Assembly (NCBI GenBank): GCA_031772625.1
Contig: CM062810.1
Span: 451,484,014-451,548,013 of the forward strand
Direction of reading: 5' to 3'
From: Pinus tabuliformis
Lineage: Eukaryota > Streptophyta > Pinopsida > Pinales > Pinaceae
Length of the DNA: 64,000 bases
Position numbers and translations under genes: made by a program. Every line of letters starts with the position of its first letter. The first letter of the stretch is position 1. Positions 36,096 through 46,999 of this stretch are shown in pieces. Under the pieces are notes generated by a model. It had not been told where the DNA came from, did no database searches, and saw nothing but the letters and a program-made list of their open reading frames with translations.

Positions 36096-37319
36096 TAGGG
36101 CCTGTTTGTCCAAAAACATTGTAGAGGTTTTCCCTCTATTGTTGTCTATCACATGTGCCAGTAGGCTATTTAGTTTCCTCCAAAACTACGCAATCCTTCC
36201 TTGCATGTCGAGCAACTTTTCCCGAAAATGAAAAAAAAGGAAGTGAAAAGTATTCCTATATTTTAGGGATCTATTTTTAGCAAGAGGAGTTACATGCAAA
36301 ACTATTTTTAGAAACTTCACGCCAAGTGTCGCGATTTCCTAGATTTGTGGCATGCACGTCATAAACCCTATTTTCATCAAATCTATTTAAACAAATCCTC
36401 CAAACTCATCCTTCGCATTTGATATTGGAGCTCTAGCATTCCTGAAGCATCTAGGAATCTTTGTCATAGTTGGCGCAACATTTCCAGGTAAGTTTTTATT
36501 TTCATGACTTTGGCCACATTTTTTGTTGCCTTTTAGTTTTCGGCTTTTATGAGTGTTGTTTCCTTGGTTTTACTGAACGAATGCTAGTGTTTCAATGTAT
36601 ATTAGCTGATAGAAGTGTTGTTTAAATTTTTGCATTACCTTTCCTTAGTGTTGCACATGTAACACTTTTTTCACACTCATAGTCTCCATTTTGATGACTT
36701 GCTTCATGAGCTAAATGGTTTTTTTGTTTGACTAATTTTTGCACTTGCTTTAATGACATGCATGTTTATTTCTCTTAGATTTGCACTGACTTCACACACA
36801 CATTCACTTCTTCATATGTTCGTGTTTTCATTGTGTAGATCCAAGCTATCTCATCCAATATCCTGTATCTCCCAACATGCTCTCCACATTCTAGTCAAGG
36901 CTTTGCCTTGCCTCCAGGAATTGCACAGAGGCTTACCACACTTTCTCCCAATTATGCTCTGCATAATGCTAGGAGGAAGTGCCTAGTCCTCCCCACTGGA
37001 ACTACAAAACCAGCAATCCAACCTGGCTATTCTACACATTGTGCAATTTCAGTCAATAGTTAGCCTCCCTAGACTTCGCATTATGCAGATCTAGCCAAAT
37101 GCTAGCCTCATTGGTAGCTGTGACTAGACAATGCACAGTTTCAGCTGATAGTCTCCCAGCTTCCAAAGTCATTTTTTCACAATCTTACCCAGTAGTCAAA
37201 TTTCCTAAATGTTTCTCGAAGTTGTTTGATGTTTTTAGCTCACATTGTCTCTCCATGAGTGTCTTCTCTATCTCTAGGGACCAGAGCTTTTTGAGCAACT
37301 TCTCAGAAGTACAGGTATC

Positions 37320-40300
37320 ATGGCCTCCAAGAGAGCTAGATCAAAAGACATAGAAGAAAGAAATACTAGGGAGAGGGTTGAACAAGGGTCAATGAGCTTT
37401 CCCACGTACACATGCACGCACATGTTCATTGAGAAGAACATCAAGATCACATTGAAGGACATCAACACCATCTTCTCACAAAGTTTTGAGGAGAACTTGG
37501 AGGATCGACACATCTATGTGAACATCCATAAGGTAGGACTATACAAGGTTTCATTCAGTTTTCCCATGTTTTCTTGCACATATGTGATCCACTATATTGT
37601 CTCACACACTGACCCTGAGACAATGATACTGATTAGTGTCAGTGGAGCAAGTCTTTCTTCCTTTAGGATGAAAGATTATTAGGAGATATATCATTTGTCA
37701 TTCTCGATGAGAAGGATGGATGCACCATTCTATATTCCCAATGAAAGCATGAACACAAGAGACATATTGAAGTATTGGGTAAAGGAGCCAACAAAGTTCA
37801 GGACAACACCTAATCAGATATATAGGACAAGGACACTCAAGAAGGCATATCAGTTCTTGGTCATCTTCGCATGCCACTTTTATGGCCAAAGGAGTATAGA
37901 AGCCTTCCTGCATATTTCGGTTGCTATGTTGGATCAACTAGAAAGTGAACAAAAACCGTTCAACTAGTATGACGTGTTGGCTCCCTAGTTGAAAGTGAAT
38001 ATATCCAATGATCAAAGTCCTCCCAAGGATCAAGAAGAAAATTTCTTCATGTTTGCATACCTTCTTGATGTAATCTTTGCCTGTCAACAGTTTCCTGGCA
38101 TGAGTTGGGCATGGACACGTTTAGAGAGTTTTGTGAACATATATTGCAAGTTGCTCTCAAATTTCAGATTTTGAGGAGTCATGGCTAGGATATGTGACCA
38201 TTTAATCTCCCCTCTATACACAATGATATTTGAACAAGATTTGTTCAGCCTGTCCTATGAAACAATGGAGGCATTGCTGAACATTGGAAATTAGTATGCC
38301 TCACCTAAGGGAATCTTCATCAGGATGTACAGTGCGTTGTTCAGGTTTTCCATAGATAATTTGGTCATACAGGAGGTTTCATATGACATGTCCATAGGGT
38401 TGTCAATTGGATTGCACATAAATAATAAGGCACCATGGCCCATGCTTCCTATACAAATCAGGTTGTATGCAATCGAGAATTTGAAAGAATCAGATGCCGA
38501 AGAGGTAGACCTCAAGAAGTTTAAGTTGGGCACCAAGAGTTTCAACCTGTACGACCCACATGGTTGATGCAAGTACCACTGTGCGAGAGTGTACTATCAT
38601 TGGATCCATGGGGCATGTCATTGGCCAGAGGAAAACCCATGGAGATATTGTTATAACTGATCTAGGCTCAATGAACTAGTCAACATTGTAGTGGAGTGGC
38701 TAGCAACAGTCAAGGCAGCAACACCATAGGGAGCTGCAACAACAACAACAACAACAAGTAGAAAACATGTGTAATACAAAGGCAAGAGGAATATTTTCGA
38801 AGTCATAAAGACTGAGAAAGGCTACAAGTTTAAGGAAGACCCACTTGTGGAAAACGTATCTTTAGGTTTAGATGTGAAGAGGCAACAATGCAAGAGGAGG
38901 ATAGTTCAAAGAAAGAGATATAAGAAAGGGCTAGAAGAAATGGAGAGGATGTTGTAGGAATTCTAGCATAAGCTCAAGGAAGAACAAGAGCTATGCATAA
39001 GAGAGAAGGAAGCACAGTTTGAGCATGAACAAGAAGAATAAATGAATAGGAAGAAGTGAAAGGTAGTCAGATAATGCAAACTACATCAATACAAGTTGAA
39101 GAATCTCAACCAGAAAAAAATTAGGAACATTGTGAGCAACAACAGGAACAAGAACTTTCTCTGTAGGATGAACATATAGTAGAACATATGGAAATAGAGA
39201 TGGAGCATCTAGAGTAGGATCAGAATACCAACCTCATGCCAAAAGGAACTGAGGTCACTCCACAAGCTTCAACAGCTCCAATAGTAGAGCAAGTCTTGAG
39301 TGAACAAGGGGATATAATTTTGCTTGAGGACCATCCAAGAATAGAGGTGTAAAAAATAACCTTGGATGAGTGACAATAAAAAGTTGTACAAGCACGTAGA
39401 GCGCGCACCCTAGATGAGCATGCATCACCTGTGCACTTAGAATAATGGGTGTTTGTTTCAGATGTACGGAGACATCAAACTACCTTGGCCAATGCTACAA
39501 AGGCTTATGCTAAAGCCACCAGCTTAGGTGTTAAGTTCTTGATAGCAGAAAATGAGTGCATGGCTAAGGAGTTGCAAGTAGTCTGGGATAGAGAGGAATA
39601 ATCAACATGATAGACTGGAGAAGACATGAATATGGCCATACTTGCTGAGGTATCTGCTCATGAGACAATCATGCAGAGACTGCATGATAGGTTCATCATC
39701 GTGCATAAGGTAACTGTCCACCTACATGGTCATCGACAGCATTGTACGAAGATAGAGCGAACACTCGCAGGTATACATGCCGCACATGATCATGTAGAGA
39801 AATGGAAAATGAGGTACAAGGGAGGCCCACTTCACTTTAAAAAGATGATGAAGTCACATGTGGAGTTCGATAAAGCACACATCCAGAGTCAAATCCATAG
39901 CTATGAGGAACTCCTGCCACTCATCACTATTATTAAGGCTTCGCATGCATGGCTGTATTGGATTTTTTATGTTTTGGTGAGAAAGTATGGCACCCTATAG
40001 ATTCATACGCTCACCAAGGCGAAAGAGAAGAACCAATTCAGACTGGAGCTTGATACATACTTCGATTAGTTGATGCTCATGACCACCAACGCAGATTTGC
40101 AAGTTATTGCAGATAACATGTAGATGTGCATTGTCAGTCTATCCTTGCTGAGGACTAAGATTTGCATGTTCCACGCTGTGGTACACTAAGGTTTCAAGTC
40201 ACTATACCTGGAAGAAATGGAGGAAATATTTCATTTCCAGAAGGAAATCATCAAAGAGTACACGGAAACCATTGCACACTATCAAGCATGGCATCAGTTC

Positions 40301-40363
40301 CTCACCAAGGATCACGGAGAGAAGGTTGAGGTGCTGGTCTTTCCACAACCATGCGAGTCTTAG
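37320..40363 (+). pseudogene. Accessory ORF region of block E
   Basis: The start is the ATG at 37,320 (TATCATGGCC). An acceptor-like pyrimidine stretch and ACAG lie just before it. A donor-like CCAGGTAAGT is at about 36,484-36,493, so a leader intron is possible. The first half is globular, with aromatic and hydrophobic clusters (about 37,320-38,570, for example HIYVNIHKVGLYKV and FACHFYGQRSIEAFLHISVAML). After about 38,700 it becomes Gln/Glu/Lys-rich and helical. No pol or known enzyme motif is seen. The two-part layout matches the accessory regions of A, B and C, though sequence identity is low by eye. Function unknown. Broken in about a dozen places. Confidence 0.5.
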
Positions 40364-40560
40364 TGTTGTCTTTTCTAGCTCACTAAAGCCAATTTTTTCC
40401 CACATGGGTGTATGTGAAATGTAAAATTTTTGTAAACATGATGTAAAGTGAAATTCTAAGTGTCATTAGTAGAATACAATCAGTCATATGTAATGTAAAG
40501 AGTCATGAGGGTAGTCCAAGAGTCACAAAGGGTATTGTTAAGGGTCACCCAACCCTTTTT

Positions 40561-40568
40561 TATAAATG
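40561..40568 (+). promoter_or_regulatory. TATA box after the accessory ORF of E
   Basis: TATAAATG preceded by CCCTTTTT, about 200 bp after the end of the accessory region. Position relative to the ORF parallels the TATA box in C's LTR. Confidence 0.45.
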
Positions 40569-41277
40569 GAACCTCATAACTCATAGAAGATACTTTTGGG
40601 ATCCAATCTTTTGCCAGGAATTTCTTAGAGAGGGCTTGGAGAGTATGGTGATGATCCTTGACTTCTCCATAGTGCACAACGAGCACATCTCTTTAGAGGA
40701 GCATGTGGTGTTGACTGTAACATTCCATTATTGGGGCTAGTAGCTATCATAGTTGTATGTATGGATGGAACTTTCACTTTATATAACATAACATAGAAAA
40801 CATGTTTCATCCATATGTGGTTATTTTATTTCAACTATTTTGGTTACCTTAGCAATGTATGTAGTTTTACTTACACATTGATGTACAAACTATTATGTAT
40901 GTGATTTTATGAATCTTATTGAAGCATGTTGTTGGTTTAACTCATCACTTTCTTTTGTCGACTCTTACTCTTTCCAGTTTATGATGTCATTCAGATCATA
41001 TGTTCCTTTTAGGCTATGTACTATTACAAGCTTATAAGGGACACACTTCTTTCCCCCTTCAGTGTGTTAGAAACTCCCCATGTATCTCTCGTGACTTGCT
41101 ACAAGGTCACACACTTTTTTTGACAAGGATATCTTGCTTAGCTCTCCATGCTATGGCAATCAAGGCATAACTTTACAACCCACTGTTGCGACTCCTACTC
41201 CAAACAATTCGAGGTATAGTTGGGACTTCTTACAAGCGAGATCCCCTAACATTTTCACGGGTCCAACACTATCAACA

Positions 41278-42820
41278 CATTCCTAAGTTTGAGGGAAAGC
41301 AGGGAGACATGGTCTACACACGTCATTACTTACCACATTTGATGTGTTTCTAGTTCAATGATTGATGTCAATATTTGGCTTAGAACACTTCCATGAACCC
41401 TGACTAAAAATATAACCAAATGGTGTATTAAAATACCTTGTTCTTATATTTAATAATTTCAATAATCCCAGTCTGGACTTTTTAAAAAACTTTCAGTTAT
41501 CGATTGATTATGAAACTAGAACAAAAATATTGACTACTTTGTGCCAAAACACTTCCACCTATGTCTCTGATAACATCCATCAATGTAGATGGAGTCAGAA
41601 TTTAGTAAAGGACCTCATTCCATATTACTTATTGGCTTATTGGTTATGTAAGTCTCTCCTTCCTCCTATTGCAAAGGACATTTCCTTCTCTAAAACCGTT
41701 ACTGAAGACAAGGTCATTTATTTTTTCCCAACACTTCAATATAATTTATTCTCAGTGGGGTACATCTTATGACCTTATGCCTCATGTTCCTTGTACATCA
41801 AATACTCTTGTTAGTCAACAATTTGGTATTCATGCCGATGGTCTCATTAATTCTACCATTGGGATCAGTATCAAACAATTGAGCATAAAATTTTCCTAGT
41901 TATCTATTATTACTACCATCAGCTCAACTACACCTACTCACATTATGATTCCTCTTATCACTAATATTGACTCTGTGTAGTCTACAGAAAAACCCGATGG
42001 TAGCAAAAAAAATAAAAAGAAAAATACCTCTCTCTCTGAGGAACAACAAATTTCTTAGATCACTCAATATTAAAACATTTATTCTATTTCTAAATATTAA
42101 AAACGGAAGCAAAAAAACATGAGCTTTCGTTGCAAATTTTTTTTAGGACCATCTAAATTATAAATATCCTCGCCTATAAGAGCACAGTAATTTCCTTGTG
42201 GAAAAGGAAACTTATTTGATTCTTACTCTTCTCAACAGCCCTTTCCCTTCCCAACAATGACAACAACAACAACCCTTTCACCTTTATGGTTAGGTCCTAA
42301 TAGCATTATCGACAAAGTTAGTTAAAATTCTCATTTTCTTTATATTTTAGAGGGAGTATAATCCTTTTATACCATTGCCTCACATATAAAGAGGTACTCC
42401 TACTAGTTCTCTTTGAAAATTGAATTATAGTGCGTAGATTAGGTAATCTATTTTACTTGAGTACAAATTTTCTTAGTTGTTTCCACTTTATTCCATAGTC
42501 GGTACTTTCATTGATTATTTTTTTTATTTTATATTGGAAATTCTAGTAAGAGAAATATATTACAGAAGGTGCTATTCTACCAAAAATGAAGGCTAGAACC
42601 TAGTAGGGTCAAAACATTTATATGAGTGCTTTATCTTTACTAAAAAAACAAGCACAACCACATTAATAAATAAGGTTTATATACATTGATCGGTGTATAT
42701 CAGCCACATTAGCGTTAGTAAAACTATAGCATTCGTAAATTTGGTTTAATCATGTATAAAGGTGATTTTGAGGTTAAATCCATACGATACATCTAATAAT
42801 TATAAAGTGCTTGGTATATT
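41278..42820. other. Unidentified AT-rich stretch
   Basis: An 80-residue plus-strand ORF (41,530-41,772) and following sequence to about 42,330 have a coding-like look in places (YNLFSVGYIL, EKPDGSKKNKKKNTSLSEEQQ, a Thr-rich run), but I recognise no family. It could be a decayed interior of element E or an unrelated fossil. No RNA gene or border repeat found. Confidence 0.3.
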
Positions 42821-44904
42821 TTATGAGCCTCATCATTGGTTAATTATATGGGCCTTAATTCATCTCCTAGCTTAGTCAAACCAACTATTCTCATAACTTA
42901 TTGGATACTTTTGATTATATTTTTTTTATGGAATGAGTTAGAGTTGGATATTTTGCTTTATGGTCTAATGTGTATTTAATGCAGGATTAAAGGAGAAAAG
43001 AAAGTAATTTTGGCAAAGACCAAGGTCAACATTAATGGGACAAGGGAGAGGGATTATAGGAGGTAAATCCTTCTCATTTACGACCCCTCTATTCTAATAT
43101 TCCTCCATCAGCTTAGAGTGGAAATAGCCAAATCATGAGGACTAGAAGGCAACTGAGCAAGTGAAAGACAAAGCACTAGTTTATCTCAAGTTTGGGAGCC
43201 GAGATTCCATAATTTTAAGGAAGTTGTTGGAGACATCAAATGTATAAGTAGAGAGGCCTAGGACCTCAATAGGATTCAAATTTTCATTGTAAAAATGTAC
43301 TCTATTTTCGAGCTGCAAGCCTTGTCACAACTCTTTTGATGTAATCTGTTTTTTTTATAATAAGAATGAGTTTTTTTTTGAGCTAGAACTAAGTTAAATC
43401 AGAGTGCTGAATCTCTTAGTTTAGGGCCCAACCCTAGCAGCCAATGCACCTCTTTATTGTACATGTATTCTTAGTGTAGATTCATAGCTTAATTGTTAAT
43501 TTACTTAGTAGATGCATTGCCATTAGAAGTACTGTAGATTAGATTGGTTGTGTGATAGTTTGATTCCATTTGTGCCTTATTTCAAGTAGCAGGTTAGCAA
43601 GGAGAAAAAGGATCACCACAAGGTTTTTAGCAGGTGTCTCGGTCTCACTTCCTCCCTCTAGGACCATGACTTGAGGAAGGGACCCTTCAGCAGCCCAAAA
43701 AACACAGATTTCTAGATCTTTTATGAGCTTTGGAGTTTGATGTTTTTAATTTAGTAGTTTGTTAATGTTGCAAGGCAAATTTCATTGTCATCCTTTTTTT
43801 TAAATAAGATCTCACTCATTCTTTCATTCCCTTCGATAACTTTCTTCATGCATAATATAGGTAGTTGATTCATTCTTTTCTATTTTATCAAAATGTATCT
43901 TATTGCATAGTTCTTTTTGGAAGACACACATGTTTTATGCAGAGCAAGTACTTCAGGAGGAGACCAAGACTTCATAACCAACTTCCACTTCATCCTCCTT
44001 AGCCATCCATTGTTTCACCATCACCGTCACTAGTTTTTCATCATTTTTCATTGAAATTCTCCTAAACACATTGAGTGAATCTAGCCATCCCTTATCTTGG
44101 ATATTGACTCTTGAGTTCTCCTAGACCTTCTAACACTCCATTGCACCCAACACACACCTTTCCTAAGCTTCCCAAGACCTCCAACACCTCACAATTAGCT
44201 CTCGGTTGTATCCTATAGGTTTCTTGTAATTCCTACAGGATCATCCTATAGGTTTCTAGTACTTCCTATAGTTTTTCCTGAAACGACCCATTTTCAGGCT
44301 GAATTGATGGGAAACCTCTAGGAAGTCACAAAAATCCTGCCAGGACCCCTCCACACCATCCAAACACTTCATACACCTTCTAGCCATCGTCAAACACCTT
44401 CCATCTACCTGCCACATCGACAAGAAAAATTAGTTTTCATACTTGATTTTTCCTAAAAATAACAAAAAAGTGAAAACAGATTTAGTTTAGTTTCTTTTCT
44501 TGCACATTAGTATTGTTTGCTTCCTTTTAATTCTACAACTTAGATAGTAGCATTTGTTTATTGTTGATTTAGAAATTATGCTTAGCATAACTTCTTAAAT
44601 GGTTAATTAGGGTATGATGTGGTTTAGCATTACATGCTGGATTTTTCCATTACTGCAATGGAGTAACTCTCTCAGAGTAGATTTGCCCTTCTTCCATCAA
44701 AGAATCAAGCTTCTTCTTACTATAGAAGTCTAGCTTGGAACCCCAGTGGTCTCTTTCCAGCCGAATAGTCACAATAGGAGGAACCATCACTTTTACATGT
44801 GCATATAACACTGTCACCTCCAAGTTTGTACGAACCCCGGGTGGATAATTAAAGCTGGTGGCCCAGGAGTTGCAACATCCTTGCTCCAATATTCGTGCTC
44901 ATCA
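42821..44904 (+). repeat. 5' LTR of element D
   Basis: About 2.08 kb. It ends GCTCATCA (44,897-44,904), the exact inverse of the TGATGAGC start seen in B's LTR. Start and interior align with B's LTR, including the TATA box offset. Near 44,210-44,280 it carries CCTATAGG and CCTACAGG words like the CTACAGGAA array of B. Confidence 0.75.
43243..43250 (+). promoter_or_regulatory. TATA box in the LTR of element D
   Basis: TATAAGTA lies 422 bp into the LTR, the same offset as in element B. Confidence 0.6.
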
Positions 44905-44909
44905 CTGTT

Positions 44910-44931
44910 TGGCACCATTTCTAGGGAGGTG
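44910..44931 (+). other. Primer-binding-site-like sequence of element D
   Basis: TGGCACCATTTCTAGGGAGG begins five bases after the LTR end. It starts with TGG, as expected for pairing with a tRNA 3' CCA. The tRNA was not identified. Confidence 0.6.
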
Positions 44932-45145
44932 TCTGAGTAGAATGTGATTATTGGTTTCTTTTCTTCTACTTATTGTCTTCAATATTCTTCCATTAATTTA
45001 TTTATGCAAAAGTAATATAGTTGTTTCCTTTCTTTCATTATTCATTATCTACTTTCCTTTCCATTCTGCAAGTAGGATTTCAATTCTATAATTACTTTCA
45101 ATTTTTTAAAAAGAATAGAAAACCAACCCAAAAATACTTCCTTTC

Positions 45146-46970
45146 ATGCCTCGTAGGAATAGGGACAACTTCGGGAAATTTTTGCCAAATACCCCCACTG
45201 CACCCAACAACCAACCTTCTCTCTTCTTCGGTAGTTGTGAACTAGAGGAACCCTTAGGTGAGAAACCTCACATATTTGAAGAACCTATAGGGGAAGAAGA
45301 AGAAGAGGACCCCATTCCTACTAAACCAATGGCTGAAAACCGAAATGACTCAGGGAATAGAGAGAGAATTGAGGGTGACTTCCCCACCATGGAAAACAAT
45401 GGAGACACTAAGATGAAAAATATAAGCCACTCTACCCTACCTCATTTCCATGGCGTGGCCACAGAGGACCCCGACACTTTCCTATTTGATTTTGTTGTTA
45501 TATGCTGAACCTATGACTATATAGATGATGACTGAAAGTTAATACTATTTCCATCTACCCTCAAAGATGCAACATTGCGCTAGTTCATAGGTTTACCTAG
45601 AGAGAGAATCACAACTTGGGCTCAGATGCAGCAGGCCTTTAACAACAAATATCGAGACTACTATCAGTGAAAGGATACTAAAGAAGAAATTTTTAGGATG
45701 ACCATAGGCCATGATGAATCCTTAGAAGACTACTAAGAAAGATTCTAGTTTAGTTGCAAAAGGGTCAGGTGCATAGTTGACAATGATTCACTAAAGTTGG
45801 TCCTGCTTAGGGGACTAAGAGAAGATCTTTTGGATACCTTACATTTGTTAGTAGGAGGAGATATCTACCAATTACCCTATGGGGATATCAAGACTATCTT
45901 TAGGAACCATTGTAGGGAAGCTAGGAAAAAGGGTAGGGTTAGTCAACCTATAGTCAGTACATGATCTTCCAACTCATCCATCAAGGGTGAAATCAGAAAC
46001 ATGTTGGAAGATTTCAAAAGTGAGATGATGCAAGCCCTTGCCTTGCAAATGGATGCCATGAACATTAAAAGCAAGCAGGAGGAAGCAGAGAGAGCCTTGG
46101 CCGTCTTTTGTCCTAGATGCACCAAGAGGCATCCTAGGAATGAATGTCCATTAAAATCTATTGAAATTTTCTCGATCTGTGAAGAAAACCACTCCACAGA
46201 AAAGTGCCCTTATTTACCTGGACTCAAAGTTGTATATCAAGGAGCTGAAGGGGTCATTGAGCAACTTTGCTACATTAACCAAAGGAGACCTCATCGGCCT
46301 AGACCATACCAGCAGGGCATGCAAGGGTCATCCCATTCATATTACAACCCCAAAAAAACCATAACTATACCTTCTTGGGGACCTCCTACTCATCCTTCCT
46401 AGTCTACACCCCCTCCTTGGTCCTATGCATCTTAGTATCATTCCCATCAAGCCAGCCAATCATTTCTACCTTATGCTCTACCACAACCTCAGTGGAATAC
46501 ACCACCCCAGGGGTGGAGGCCCTAATACAACAATGCTCCAGCTCTATTTCCTCCAGCACCTGCTCAACCACAGCTCATACAGTCTGCTCCACCTGAGCAA
46601 ACCCAGTGCCTGCCCAGCCAAATCCAAACCCGGACAATAGGCAAGCTCAGCAGGTATACAATGGAGAGACATCATATCTAGCTTATGATGTGGAAATCCA
46701 AGAGATTAACCTGATATTTGGGAGAGTTCTCCGGGATAACGAACCTCCCCCTCCACCTAGGGAGGTTGAGGAAGAAAGAGAGGAAAGCAAACTTAAAGTA
46801 AATCCACCCTTTCCTGAGAGATTAGCCCAACAACTCTAGCCTACCCAAGAAGAGGCTGAACTTCTAGGAGAATTGAAAAATCTATCTGTCAAGATCCCCC
46901 TTTTCCAAGCAATAAAAGATGCTCCCATTTACAATAAGTTGATTAAGGAGAAATGCTTCAAGCATCTAAG
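45146..46970 (+). pseudogene. Gag of element D
   Basis: It parallels B's gag: an acidic leader, the capsid-like motif LPHFHGVATEDPDTFLFDF near 45,440-45,490, and knuckle-like CPRCTKRHPRNEC near 46,110-46,150. A Pro-rich linker with PRPYQQGMQG is near 46,300, and SLAYDVEIQEINL-type sequence near 46,680. The leader keeps a basic start (MPRRNRDNFGKFLP) that B has lost, so it is useful for placing the family's gag start. Highly fragmented. Confidence 0.82.
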
Positions 46971-46999
46971 GAGGTGAAAAGGGGATGCCCCTACCATTA

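Larger units (their letters stand above)
35803..41277 (+). mobile_element. E: LTR-like block containing an accessory ORF region (solo or truncated LTR, fossil)
   Basis: The block starts at TGTTGGGAAAAACTACAC and ends at ...ACTATCAACA. Those ends resemble the TGTTG...CAACA borders of element C's LTR. Its last 100 bp also share the CTCCAAAC, GTATAGTTGGGA, ACGGGT and ATCAACA order with the U5 end of C. Inside are a minisatellite-like leader, a 3 kb accessory ORF region and a TATA box after the ORF, the same order as in C's LTR. No gag or pol is visible on either side and no target duplication is evident, so a solo or truncated LTR is the best reading. Broken in about a dozen places. Borders are tentative. 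Confidence 0.45.
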
